From an uncultured Lachnospiraceae bacterium (GTDB lineage Bacteria; Bacillota; Clostridia; Lachnospirales; Lachnospiraceae): 50,335 nt of DNA. Made by a program: the position numbers and the translations under genes. Under the pieces are notes generated by a model that was given only the letters and a program-made list of their open reading frames with translations, was not told the origin of the DNA and did no database searches. Shown here in pieces: positions 31,633-40,482 of the stretch (position 1 is the first letter of the stretch; every line of letters begins with the position of its first letter). The stretch is taken from positions 1-50,335 of the forward strand of contig CAJURH010000019.1 of assembly GCA_910588775.1 (NCBI GenBank), given 5' to 3'.

Positions 31633-32145
31633 ATGGAAGAAATGCTGCAGGTAGGCGTAGTCGCCACCACCCATGGGGTGCGGGGGGAGATGAAGATATT
31701 TCCCACCACGGACACGGCCCAGCGCTTTTTGGATTTGTCTTATGTCTATTTGGACACAGGCCGGCAGGATTTTCAGAAGCTGGAGATTCAGGGCGTGAAA
31801 TTTTTTAAAAAATTTGCAATTTTAAAATTCCAGGGAATTGATGATATGAATGAGGCTGAAAAATATAAGGGAAAAAGCCTGTGGATTCCCAGAGAAGAGG
31901 CGCAGCCTCTGGGTGAAGACGAATATTATATAGGTGATCTCATCGGGATGGATGTGGTTCTGGAAGACGAAACGCCTTTTGGAACGCTCAAAGATGTGAT
32001 GCAGACGGGGGCCAACGATGTATATGTGGTCAAGATGACCGATGGGCGTGAGGCGTTGCTTCCGGCCATTGGGGAATGCATCCGTCAGGTGGATGTGGAG
32101 GCGGGCGTTATGACCATTCATCTGATGGACGGTCTGCTGTCATAA
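31633..32145 (+). CDS. rimM: 16S rRNA processing protein RimM
   Basis: 170 aa. The N-terminal RimM domain begins LQVGVVATTHGVRGEMKIFP and includes GIDDMNEAEKYKGKSLWIPR; the C-terminal PRC-barrel has DEYYIGDLIGMDVV and GANDVYVVKM...LLPAIGECIRQVDVE-type motifs. It helps 30S head assembly with S19. Start ATG 31633 follows a GAGGAG-containing leader. 18 nt before trmD. Confidence 0.95.
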   Translation: MEEMLQVGVVATTHGVRGEMKIFPTTDTAQRFLDLSYVYLDTGRQDFQKLEIQGVKFFKKFAILKFQGIDDMNEAEKYKGKSLWIPREEAQPLGEDEYYIGDLIGMDVVLEDETPFGTLKDVMQTGANDVYVVKMTDGREALLPAIGECIRQVDVEAGVMTIHLMDGLLS

Positions 32146-32163
32146 CGAGAGAGGGCGAGAAAG

Positions 32164-32841
32164 ATGCGGTATCATGTTTTGACTTTATTTCCTGAAATGA
32201 TTCTTCAGGGGCTGCATACCAGCATTATCGGAAGGGCTGTGCAGCGGGGAGTGATTTCCATAGAGGCTGTAAATATCCGGGACCATGCGGACAATGCATA
32301 TGGAAAGGTGGATGATTATCCTTATGGCGGCGGCGCTGGAATGGTCATGCAGGCGGAGCCGGTGTTTCGAGCCTATGAGGCGGTGGCGGCGCGTCTGCCT
32401 AAGAAGCCACGCGTTTTGCATATGACCCCCCAGGGGCGGGTATTCACCCAGCAGATGGCGGCGGAGTTCGCCCAGGAGGAAGATTTAATCTTCCTGTGCG
32501 GACATTACGAGGGCATTGACGAGCGGGTGTTGGAAGAGATTGTTACGGACCATGTGTCTATTGGGGATTACGTCCTCACAGGCGGGGAGCTTCCGGCCAT
32601 GGTGATGATTGACGCCATATCCAGGTTGATACCAGGGGCGCTCAATAACCAGGAGTCGGCCCAGTATGACTCCTTTCAGGACGGTCTGCTGGAATACCCA
32701 CAATACAGCCGTCCGCAAGAATGGCGTGGAAGGCAGGTCCCGGACATTCTGCTGTCCGGGCATCACGCCAATGTGGAGAAATGGAGGCATGAACAGTCTC
32801 TATTGCGCACACAGCAGAGAAGGCCGGATTTGTTAAAATAG
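32164..32841 (+). CDS. trmD: tRNA (guanine-N1)-methyltransferase TrmD
   Basis: 225 aa, slightly shorter than the usual ~240. The trefoil-knot SPOUT motifs are complete: YHVLTLFPEMI, DDYPYGGGAGMVM, LCGHYEGIDERVLE, SIGDYVLTGGELPAMVMIDA, RLIPGAL, and QYSRPQEWRG near the end. It methylates G37 of tRNAs and prevents frameshifting. In most Firmicutes rplS (L19) comes next; here the next gene is argH, 45 nt away. Confidence 0.97.
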   Translation: MRYHVLTLFPEMILQGLHTSIIGRAVQRGVISIEAVNIRDHADNAYGKVDDYPYGGGAGMVMQAEPVFRAYEAVAARLPKKPRVLHMTPQGRVFTQQMAAEFAQEEDLIFLCGHYEGIDERVLEEIVTDHVSIGDYVLTGGELPAMVMIDAISRLIPGALNNQESAQYDSFQDGLLEYPQYSRPQEWRGRQVPDILLSGHHANVEKWRHEQSLLRTQQRRPDLLK

Positions 32842-32886
32842 AATTACCATAAAAATATTATGTAAACAAGGAGGAAATGAAAGAAT

Positions 32887-34266
32887 ATGGCTCAGTTATG
32901 GGGAGGGCGTTTTACAAAAGAAACCGACGATTTGGTCTATCGCTTCAATGCATCCATTTCCTTTGACCAGAAGCTGTGCGAACAGGATATACGGGGGAGC
33001 ATAGCCCATGCAACTATGTTGGGAAAGCAGGGGGTGCTGACCAAGGAAGAGAAAAAGGTGATTGTGGAAGGGCTGCGGGGCATTCTGGAGGACGTCCAGT
33101 CGGGTAAATTAGAGATAAGTGAGAAATTCGAGGATATCCACAGCTTTGTGGAAGCCACTTTGACGCAGCGCATTGGCGATCCGGGTAAGAAGCTGCACAC
33201 CGGGAGAAGCCGCAACGACCAGGTGGCTTTGGATATGAAACTGTATACCAAAGATAAAATTTTAATTCTGGACGATCTTTTAAAAGAACTGCTGCAGGCG
33301 CTTCTGGATATTATGGAGGAAAATCTGGAGACTTATATGCCGGGCTTTACTCATCTGCAAAAAGCGCAGCCCATTACGCTGGCTCACCACGCAGGGGCTT
33401 ATTTTGAAATGTTTAAAAGGGATCGGGGACGTTTGTGCGACATTTACCAGAGGATGAACACTTGTCCGTTGGGGTCCGGCGCATTGGCAGGCACCACGTA
33501 TCCGCTGGACCGGGATTACACGGCGCAGCTTTTGGATTTTGACAGCGCCACGCTCAACAGCATGGATTCTGTGTCAGACCGGGATTACTTGATTGAATTA
33601 TTGTCTGCGCTGTCCACCATCATGATGCATCTGAGCCGTTTTTGTGAAGAAATCATCATCTGGAATTCTAACGAATACCAGTTTGTAGAGATTGACGACG
33701 CTTACAGCACAGGCAGCAGCATCATGCCCCAGAAGAAAAACCCGGACATTGCGGAACTGATACGGGGAAAGACCGGGCGGGTGTACGGTGCGCTGGTGTC
33801 GCTTCTGACCACTATGAAAGGTCTGCCGTTGGCTTACAATAAAGACATGCAGGAAGATAAGGAGCTGGCTTTTGACGCCATGGATACGGTGGAAGACTGT
33901 CTGGATCTGTTCACGGGAATGGTGAAAACCCTGACTTTCCGAAAAGACCGTATGGAGAAAAGCGCGAAAAATGGTTTTACCAACGCCACAGACGTGGCGG
34001 ATTATCTGGTCAGCCGCCAGGTGCCATTCCGGGACGCCCATGGCATTGTGGGCCAGTTGGTGCTCTACTGTATTGAGCGGGATATGTCTCTGGAAGATAT
34101 GTCTCTGGAAGAATACCGGAAAATCAGTCCGGCGTTTGATGAGGACATTTATGACGCCATCGGCATGGAAACTTGCGTAAAGCGGCGCACCACCTTAGGA
34201 GCGCCCGGACAAGAAGCTATGAGAGCCGTGATTGATTTGTGCAAAAAATATTTGGATGAGAATTAG
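32887..34266 (+). CDS. argH: Argininosuccinate lyase
   Basis: 459 aa. Motifs: QLWGGRFTKETDDLVYRFNA, HTGRSRNDQVALDMKLY, the family signature SSIMPQKKNPDIAELIRGK, and TNATDVADYLV. It splits argininosuccinate to arginine and fumarate, the last step of arginine synthesis; argG is not in the window. AAGGAGG is ~11 nt upstream. Near residue 400 the coding sequence has a perfect 15-bp tandem duplication (34081-34110) giving DMSLEDMSLE. The unusual neighbours (trmD before, asd after) show that a rearrangement placed an amino-acid gene behind the ribosome-maturation operon. Confidence 0.97.
   Translation: MAQLWGGRFTKETDDLVYRFNASISFDQKLCEQDIRGSIAHATMLGKQGVLTKEEKKVIVEGLRGILEDVQSGKLEISEKFEDIHSFVEATLTQRIGDPGKKLHTGRSRNDQVALDMKLYTKDKILILDDLLKELLQALLDIMEENLETYMPGFTHLQKAQPITLAHHAGAYFEMFKRDRGRLCDIYQRMNTCPLGSGALAGTTYPLDRDYTAQLLDFDSATLNSMDSVSDRDYLIELLSALSTIMMHLSRFCEEIIIWNSNEYQFVEIDDAYSTGSSIMPQKKNPDIAELIRGKTGRVYGALVSLLTTMKGLPLAYNKDMQEDKELAFDAMDTVEDCLDLFTGMVKTLTFRKDRMEKSAKNGFTNATDVADYLVSRQVPFRDAHGIVGQLVLYCIERDMSLEDMSLEEYRKISPAFDEDIYDAIGMETCVKRRTTLGAPGQEAMRAVIDLCKKYLDEN
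34081..34110 (+). repeat. 15-bp tandem duplication within argH
   Basis: GATATGTCTCTGGAA occurs twice in direct succession (34081-34095, 34096-34110), coding DMSLE twice, in a helical region between the conserved core and the C-terminal domain. It preserves the frame. Confidence 0.95.
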
Positions 34267-34281
34267 AAGGAGAAAGTGACA

Positions 34282-35367
34282 ATGAATGAGAAATTAAAAG
34301 TTGGAATATTGGGAGCGACAGGCATGGTAGGCCAGCGGTTTATTTCCCTGCTGGACGGGCACCCCTGGTTTCAGGTGACCACTTTGGCGGCCAGTCCAAG
34401 AAGCGCGGGCAAGACCTATGAAGAGGCGGCGGGCGCCCGCTGGAAAATGGATACGCCCATGCCGGAAGCCGTAAAGAAATTACAGGTGATGAACGTCAAT
34501 GAAGTGGAAAAGGTGGCTGGCAGCGTGGACTTTGTGTTCTCGGCGGTGGATATGTCCAAAGATGAGATACGGGCCATCGAAGAAGCGTATGCCAAGACGG
34601 AAACTCCGGTGGTTTCCAACAACAGCGCCCACCGCTGGACTCCAGATGTGCCCATGGTGGTGCCGGAAATCAATCCGGAACATTTCGACGTGATTGCATT
34701 TCAGAAGAAACGTCTGGGAACCAGCAGAGGTTTCATCGCGGTGAAACCCAACTGTTCCATTCAGAGTTACGCGCCAGTTCTCACTGCATGGAAGGAATAC
34801 GAGCCATACGAGGTGGTGGCCACCACATACCAGGCCATTTCCGGGGCGGGGAAAACCTTCAAAGAATGGCCAGAGATGGAACGCAACATTATTCCGTACA
34901 TTGGCGGCGAGGAAGAAAAAAGCGAGAAAGAGCCACTGAAATTATGGGGGAAAATCGAAAATGGCGTGATTGTAAACGCCCAGGAACCGGTAATCACCTG
35001 CCAGTGCATCCGCGTTCCAGTGCTGAACGGACACACAGCGGCCGTTTTCGTAAAATTCCGCAAGAAACCAACGAAAGAACAGTTGGTGCAGGCGTTAAAG
35101 GATTTCCAGGGCATTCCGCAGAAATTAGAGCTGCCCAGCGCGCCCAAGCAGTTCATCCAGTATCTAGAAGACGATAACCGTCCCCAGGTGTCCGAAGACG
35201 TGGATTATGAAAAAGGCATGGGCGTATCTGTGGGCAGACTGCGCGAGGACATGGTGTACGACTTTAAGTTTGTCGGATTGTCTCACAACACGGTCAGAGG
35301 CGCGGCCGGCGGCGCGGTGCTCTGCGCGGAAACCCTTAAGGCCCAGGGATATATCACAAGGAAATAG
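34282..35367 (+). CDS. asd: Aspartate-semialdehyde dehydrogenase
   Basis: 361 aa, of the type also found in archaea and fungi. NADP-binding start LKVGILGATGMVGQRFISLL; catalytic Cys in KPNCSIQSYAPVL; QAISGAGKTFKEWPEME; late His region GLSHNTVRGAAGG. It reduces aspartyl phosphate on the path to lysine, diaminopimelate, threonine and methionine. GGAGAAAGTGAC favours ATG 34282; a GTG 6 nt earlier is possible. It lies 15 nt after argH and 9 nt before the topoisomerase gene, suggesting one transcript. Confidence 0.95.
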   Translation: MNEKLKVGILGATGMVGQRFISLLDGHPWFQVTTLAASPRSAGKTYEEAAGARWKMDTPMPEAVKKLQVMNVNEVEKVAGSVDFVFSAVDMSKDEIRAIEEAYAKTETPVVSNNSAHRWTPDVPMVVPEINPEHFDVIAFQKKRLGTSRGFIAVKPNCSIQSYAPVLTAWKEYEPYEVVATTYQAISGAGKTFKEWPEMERNIIPYIGGEEEKSEKEPLKLWGKIENGVIVNAQEPVITCQCIRVPVLNGHTAAVFVKFRKKPTKEQLVQALKDFQGIPQKLELPSAPKQFIQYLEDDNRPQVSEDVDYEKGMGVSVGRLREDMVYDFKFVGLSHNTVRGAAGGAVLCAETLKAQGYITRK

Positions 35368-35376
35368 TTTGATTTT

Positions 35377-37374
35377 ATGGCAAAATCTTTATATATAGCG
35401 GAGAAACCCAGCGTTGCCCAGGAGTTTGCCAGGGCTTTGAAGGTGAACGGCGCCAGGCGGGGTGGCTATCTGGAATCGGAAGAGGCCATTGTGACCTGGT
35501 GCGTGGGTCATCTTATCACCATGAGTTATCCAGAAAAATACGACGAGAAATACAAAAGGTGGAGGTTGGAGACCCTGCCTTTTTTGCCTGAAAAATTCCA
35601 ATACGAGGTGATACCGGCGGTCAAAGACCAGTATGAGATTGTAAGTAACCTTTTAAAACGTCCAGATGTGGATACGATCTATGTGTGTACAGACTCCGGG
35701 CGTGAAGGCGAGTACATCTATCGGCTGGTGGAACAGATGGCGCAGGTGAAAGGGAAGACGCGTAAAAGAGTCTGGATTGATTCTCAGACAGAAGAGGAGA
35801 TTTTGCGCGGCATCCGGGAGGCCAAAGATCTGTCGGAATACGACAACCTGTCGGCCTCCGCCTATCTACGGGCCAAGGAAGACTACCTGATGGGCATTAA
35901 TTTTTCCAGGCTTTTGTCCCTGAAATACGCGGGCAGCATCTGCAATTATCTGCATGCAGATTACCAGGCGGTTTCTGTGGGCCGGGTGATGACCTGTGTC
36001 CTGGGGATGGTGGTTCGAAGAGAGCGGGAGATCCGGGAATTTGTGAAAACGCCCTTTTACCGCGTGCTGGCCCAGTTTCTCCTGCCTTCCGGCCATCTGG
36101 AAGGGGAATGGCGGGCGGTGGAGGGCAGCCCCCACTACCAGTCGCCTAAGTTGTACAAGGAAAACGGCTGGAAGAAAAGAGAGGACGCGCAGAAACTGAT
36201 AGACGCGTTGAGCCAGGAGGCGCCCATAGAAGGGGTGGTGGAAAAAGTGGAGCGCAAAAAGGAAAAGAAATATCCGCCTCTTTTATTTAACCTGGCGGAA
36301 CTTCAGAATGTGTGCGCTAAATTGTTTAAAATCAGTCCGGACGAAACCTTGCGGGTGGTGCAGGAATTGTATGAAAAGAAGCTGGTCACCTATCCCCGGA
36401 CGGACGCCCGCGTGCTTTCCAGTGCGGCGGCCAAAGAGGTACGCAGAAATCTTTCCGGGCTGTGCCGTTATGACCTGTGCGGGGAAATCGCGGCGCAGAT
36501 TCTGGAGAATGGAACTTACGCGTCCCTTGGCAAGTCCAGATATGTGAATGACAAGAAAATCACAGATCATTACGCCATCATCCCCACTGGTCATGGATTG
36601 GGACTCCTCCCTAAGCTAAACCAGACTTCCCAGCGCATTTATGAAATCATCGTTCGTCGGTTTTTAAGCGTTTTTTACCCGCCGGCAGTGTATCAAAAGG
36701 TAAATGTGGCGCTTAAAATAAAAGGAGAATGCTTTTTTGCCGGACTTCGGGCGCTGGTGGAAAAAGGGTATCTGGATGTGGCGGCGGTTTCTTTTGCACG
36801 TAAGAGAAAAGAAGAGGAGTCAGAGGAAGAATCCTGTGACGCGCAGACGCTGCAGGAGCTTAAGAACCTGCGAAAGGGAAGCCGGCTGCCGGTGGAGAAG
36901 CTGTTCATCAAAGAGGGAGAGACCGCACCTCCCAAGCGTTACAATTCGGGAACCATGATCCTTGCCATGGAAAACGCAGGGCAGCTCATCGAAGATGAAG
37001 AACTGCGCGCCCAGATTAAGGGCAGCGGCATCGGAACCAGCGCTACGCGGGCGGAAATTTTGAAGAAGCTGACCAACATCAAATATCTGGATTTGAATAA
37101 AAAGACCCAGATTATCACCCCCACCCTTTTCGGAGAGATGGTTTACGATGTGGTCAACCATTCCATTCGCTCCCTTCTAAATCCAGAGCTTACGGCTAGT
37201 TGGGAGAAAGGGCTAACCTATGTGGCCGAGGGCCAGATTACCTCGGAGGAATATATGCAGAAGCTGGAAAACTTCATACGCCGCCACACCCAGGCGGTGA
37301 TGAATCTGAACAATCAGTTCGCCCTGCGCAGTCTCTATGATGCGGCGGCAAAAAATTATAAAGGAGCGAAATAG
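35377..37374 (+). CDS. topB: DNA topoisomerase III (type IA), short form
   Basis: 665 aa. Toprim domain 1-~150 with EKPSVAQEFARAL and the acidic TDSGREGEYIYR. The active-site tyrosine lies in KLVTYPRTDARVL, and GSGIGTSATRAEI is the conserved gate helix region. The C-terminus ends soon after LLNPELTASWEKGLTYVAEG with no Cys4 zinc fingers, so it is the short form common in Firmicutes. It relaxes or decatenates single-strand-containing DNA. This type is coded by both chromosomes and mobile elements; here it stands in a housekeeping context. Start ATG 35377 uses AAGGAAATAG in the end of asd. Confidence 0.93.
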   Translation: MAKSLYIAEKPSVAQEFARALKVNGARRGGYLESEEAIVTWCVGHLITMSYPEKYDEKYKRWRLETLPFLPEKFQYEVIPAVKDQYEIVSNLLKRPDVDTIYVCTDSGREGEYIYRLVEQMAQVKGKTRKRVWIDSQTEEEILRGIREAKDLSEYDNLSASAYLRAKEDYLMGINFSRLLSLKYAGSICNYLHADYQAVSVGRVMTCVLGMVVRREREIREFVKTPFYRVLAQFLLPSGHLEGEWRAVEGSPHYQSPKLYKENGWKKREDAQKLIDALSQEAPIEGVVEKVERKKEKKYPPLLFNLAELQNVCAKLFKISPDETLRVVQELYEKKLVTYPRTDARVLSSAAAKEVRRNLSGLCRYDLCGEIAAQILENGTYASLGKSRYVNDKKITDHYAIIPTGHGLGLLPKLNQTSQRIYEIIVRRFLSVFYPPAVYQKVNVALKIKGECFFAGLRALVEKGYLDVAAVSFARKRKEEESEEESCDAQTLQELKNLRKGSRLPVEKLFIKEGETAPPKRYNSGTMILAMENAGQLIEDEELRAQIKGSGIGTSATRAEILKKLTNIKYLDLNKKTQIITPTLFGEMVYDVVNHSIRSLLNPELTASWEKGLTYVAEGQITSEEYMQKLENFIRRHTQAVMNLNNQFALRSLYDAAAKNYKGAK

Positions 37375-37375
37375 C

Positions 37376-38041
37376 ATGGACAGTTATACGATTGAGAAGC
37401 TTTTGGATTTGGCGCATACAGAATTTCCAGAGCTTTTTACAGGGAAGACCTACCCTTGGGAAGTCCTGGGGGAGATCCATGATTTTATTCTGAAGGCGGG
37501 CGCTGCGCTGGACCCGCAGAGATACGAGCGGCGGGGAGAAAACATTTGGGTAGCGAAATCCGCCCGGGTCGCCGAGACGGCCAGCATTCATGGTCCTGCC
37601 ATTATCGGGGAAGAGGCCGAAATTCGCCACTGCGCCTTTATTCGCGGGGATGTGATTGTGGGCGCCGGCGCGGTGGTGGGCAATTCCACAGAGCTGAAAA
37701 ACTGTGTGCTTTTTCAAAATGTGCAGACGCCTCATTATAACTATGTGGGAGACTCCATACTGGGGCACAAGGCGCATATGGGCGCCGGGTCCATCTGTTC
37801 CAACGTGAAGGCGGACAAAAAGCCAGTGGTCGTGAAATCAGATGGAGCGTCCATCCAGACGGGAAGGAAGAAATTCGGCGCGGTTCTGGGGGACTTTGCG
37901 GAGATTGGCTGCGGTTCGGTGCTGAATCCGGGCACAGTTATCGGCCGGGATTCCATGGTGTATCCGTTGACTTCCGTAAGAGGCTGCGTGCCCGCGGAGA
38001 GCATCTGTAAGCAGGCGGGCGAAATCGTGAAAAAGCGGTAA
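37376..38041 (+). CDS. Left-handed beta-helix (hexapeptide) protein, GlmU C-terminal-like
   Basis: 221 aa. From ~residue 55 hexapeptide repeats are clear: IWVAKSARVAETASIHGPAI, IGEEAEIRHCAFIRGDVIVG, VVGNSTELKNCVLF, then PHYNYVGDSILGHKAHMGAG as in the acetyltransferase half of GlmU. There is no uridylyltransferase half. It is probably a sugar-nucleotide or sugar acyl/acetyltransferase-like protein; a catalytic His is plausible in the PHYNYVGDS loop. The ATG follows the topoisomerase stop by 1 nt, so translation is coupled. Substrate unknown. Confidence 0.8.
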   Translation: MDSYTIEKLLDLAHTEFPELFTGKTYPWEVLGEIHDFILKAGAALDPQRYERRGENIWVAKSARVAETASIHGPAIIGEEAEIRHCAFIRGDVIVGAGAVVGNSTELKNCVLFQNVQTPHYNYVGDSILGHKAHMGAGSICSNVKADKKPVVVKSDGASIQTGRKKFGAVLGDFAEIGCGSVLNPGTVIGRDSMVYPLTSVRGCVPAESICKQAGEIVKKR

Positions 38042-38052
38042 ACGCCCGAATC

Positions 38053-38748
38053 TTAGATGCGAAAAAGTTTCAGGCGCAGATAGGCCAGCAGCAGTAAGTG
38101 GACCGGGTAAAAAAGGTAGAAGAAATACTTCAAAACAGGTCCTTTCATCCAGCCACGTTCTCCATTGTACAGGGTGATGGGAATCAGCGCGAAAATCGCT
38201 TTCCATTCCCAGTAAAGGCACAGGGCGGCGCCTACGAAGCGGGGAACCGGATAAGACCGGAAAAAATAAAGGATGATAATCAGCAACACACCTTTAAAAT
38301 CATAGTCGGTATGGAGCAGGTAAGCTGCGGCCATGCCAACAGCAGCGGGAAAAACCATCAGCAGGATATGTTTTTCCCGTATTTTTTCCATGGCCCAGAT
38401 AGTGAGTAGCCCAAAAAACAGGGTGAAAAAAACATTCTGATAGTCCGGCAGGCGTAGTCTGGCCCCTAAGAATAAGTTGAATGGTATTTCCGAAAGGATA
38501 CCGAAAAACAGCAGATAACCTGCGTAGCGAATCCGGTTTCGGGTGTAATAAAAACCTTCCACCAGCATAAAGCAGTAGAGGGGGAAGGCAATACGGCCAA
38601 TGTCTCTGCAAAGCTGGTAATAGGGGATTTTTTGTTCACTCCAGTAGACGACTGCATAGCCAAAGTGGTCGATAAACATGGTAATCACGGCGATCAGTTT
38701 CAAAGCGCTGGAGCTTAAGATTTGATAAGGTTTATGAGGAGAGTTCAT
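38053..38748 (-). CDS. TraX-family membrane protein (acyltransferase-like)
   Basis: 231 aa, about eight membrane segments. The TraX pattern is clear: SSSALKLIAVITMFIDHFGY, LCRDIGRIAFPLYCFMLVEG, YYTRNRIRYAGYLLFFGILS, and LFYPVHLLLLAYLRL at the end. F-plasmid TraX N-acetylates pilin; chromosomal relatives in Firmicutes are unassigned but may acylate surface molecules. Convergent with the hexapeptide gene, with a 12-nt gap. It is divergent from the next gene. Confidence 0.9.
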   Translation of the reverse strand: MNSPHKPYQILSSSALKLIAVITMFIDHFGYAVVYWSEQKIPYYQLCRDIGRIAFPLYCFMLVEGFYYTRNRIRYAGYLLFFGILSEIPFNLFLGARLRLPDYQNVFFTLFFGLLTIWAMEKIREKHILLMVFPAAVGMAAAYLLHTDYDFKGVLLIIILYFFRSYPVPRFVGAALCLYWEWKAIFALIPITLYNGERGWMKGPVLKYFFYLFYPVHLLLLAYLRLKLFRI

Positions 38749-38900
38749 TTTGTTCCTCCGTTTTCAGCATAGAATGATTTCTTCCATATTGTATCATGAA
38801 ATGATTTTTTTTTCTATAAATCTATGGTAGAATAATTAAAATAAGAAATCATTGGGTTACGAAATCAGTTACCATTTTTCGGAAAGGCGGTTGCGATCGA

Positions 38901-39482
38901 ATGGCAAATGTATTATTTCTACTTTTTTATATGCTGTGTTTATCTGCATGCGCGGTTATCGCGCTGGCGGAATATATTTTGTATGGCTTCGGCTTGTATG
39001 GCATGGCGCGGGAAGCGGGCATAGGCGGAGAATGGATGGCTTTTGTGCCCTATGCCCGCAGATATCTCCAGGGTAAATTGGGAGGTCCCATCACGTTAAA
39101 AGGAAAGACGATGAAGAAGCCTGGATTGTGGATGATTCTGCTGCCTTTTGCCATGGGAGTGGCCGCAGGGTTGCTGGCGGGTTTGGCCCTGGCTCTGGCG
39201 GTGGCTGGAACGCTGTTTCATGAGAATGCCATGATTATGATTCCAATGGCCAGTGTGGCTATATTTGCGGATATGATTATTTTCCTGTTGCTCTTTGCGG
39301 GCATGGCGGCAAAGGGCGGATTGCAGGCGCTAATCAATTACCAGATTTTCTCCCGCTACTGCCAGGGAAATGTATTGGTTTTACATATCATATTCAGCAC
39401 AATGCTTCCATTATACGAAGCTGCGGTGTTTTTCTATTACCGCCGCAAGCCCTTTGTGGGGGATTTACATAAGGATGCGTAG
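38901..39482 (+). CDS. Small polytopic membrane protein, unknown function
   Basis: 193 aa. Three or four hydrophobic segments: residues ~4-28, 76-105 (LLPFAMGVAAGLLAGLALAL), 110-137 and ~160-180. The cytosolic loop EYILYGFGLYGMAREAGIGG and EWMAFVPYARRYLQGKLGGP resembles the sequence type seen in small Clostridial membrane proteins with a GxxWxAxxPxxR-like loop, but I cannot name the family. CGGAAAGGCGG upstream gives the ribosome binding site. TAGAAT at about 38829 may be its -10. Confidence 0.7.
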   Translation: MANVLFLLFYMLCLSACAVIALAEYILYGFGLYGMAREAGIGGEWMAFVPYARRYLQGKLGGPITLKGKTMKKPGLWMILLPFAMGVAAGLLAGLALALAVAGTLFHENAMIMIPMASVAIFADMIIFLLLFAGMAAKGGLQALINYQIFSRYCQGNVLVLHIIFSTMLPLYEAAVFFYYRRKPFVGDLHKDA

Positions 39483-39518
39483 GCCAGCACGGCGCTGCGG
39501 CGGGAGGGGAGAGCTTCT

Positions 39519-40469
39519 ATGGAACGGTTGATGACAGATGTTTTTTTGAAAAATAAAAAAGAATGGCTTCCCATACCCAAGTGCAGGGCCGGGGAGAGAC
39601 TGTATCATTATACGGATTTGAGCGCTTTAAAGGGAATTGTGATGGACCGTTCCTTCTGGGTGACTAAAAGCGATTTTCTCAATGATAAATATGAGTTTTA
39701 CTACGCTTTCAAAGTGATTCGTAAAGTCTGCGCAAAGGTCATTCCCAATCCCCAGAACCGGAAAATATTCATGAGCGCGCTAAAAGAACGGATGGAATCT
39801 TTTCACGGGGGCATGGCGGCGCAGATTCTCTCTGGGTGGTACATTCTGTCCTTTTCCAGGGCCAAAGACAGTCTGCTGTTGTGGACGGAATTTTCCCAAT
39901 CCCAGGGATATTGTCTGGAATTTGACTACAAACGGCTGACCCGCGGACTGTACGACGGCATCTGGCTGGACGGGTACGTGATCTATGACAAGAAGAAGCA
40001 GCAGGAGCTGGTGGAGAATACGCTGCACCGGATTTTGGAAAAGAAGGACATAAGCAGGGGGAAATTAAGGGAAAAGCTGTTTGCGGATGATAAAACCATT
40101 TCAGCGAAGGAATTACACGGTTTTATGGAAGAGTTTTCGGCCTGCTGTTTTGCCTATTCCATGTTTTTCAAAAAGGACTGTTTCCGGGATGAACGAGAAT
40201 ACCGGTTTGTTTTCTGGGCGTTTCACGAGCAGGCGTCAAAAGACGGCAGGCTGCACACCATTCCCATGCATTTCAGGGAGAAAGAGCAGGCGCTGATTCC
40301 TTACATTGTGGTGAATTACCGGGAAGGGGAGCAGAACAATCCCATTCGCTCCATTACTGCCGGACCGAAGAACAACAGTGATTTGGCGGTGAAAGGGATG
40401 CAGTATTTCCTGCGGAATGAAAAAATTGAAACGCCTGTGCGGGAATCGAAGATTCCTTTGCGTTATTAA
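39519..40469 (+). CDS. DUF2971-family protein
   Basis: 316 aa, soluble. LYHYTDLSALKGIVMDRSFW and VTKSDFLNDKYEF at the start, ILSFSRAKDSLLLWTEFSQS with GYCLEFDY, and CFRDEREYRFVFW later match DUF2971, a family of unknown function sometimes near defence genes. GGGAGGGGAG supports ATG 39519. It precedes the phosphohexomutase gene by 13 nt but no link in function is evident. Confidence 0.85.
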   Translation: MERLMTDVFLKNKKEWLPIPKCRAGERLYHYTDLSALKGIVMDRSFWVTKSDFLNDKYEFYYAFKVIRKVCAKVIPNPQNRKIFMSALKERMESFHGGMAAQILSGWYILSFSRAKDSLLLWTEFSQSQGYCLEFDYKRLTRGLYDGIWLDGYVIYDKKKQQELVENTLHRILEKKDISRGKLREKLFADDKTISAKELHGFMEEFSACCFAYSMFFKKDCFRDEREYRFVFWAFHEQASKDGRLHTIPMHFREKEQALIPYIVVNYREGEQNNPIRSITAGPKNNSDLAVKGMQYFLRNEKIETPVRESKIPLRY

Positions 40470-40482
40470 GAAGGAGGAGCAG

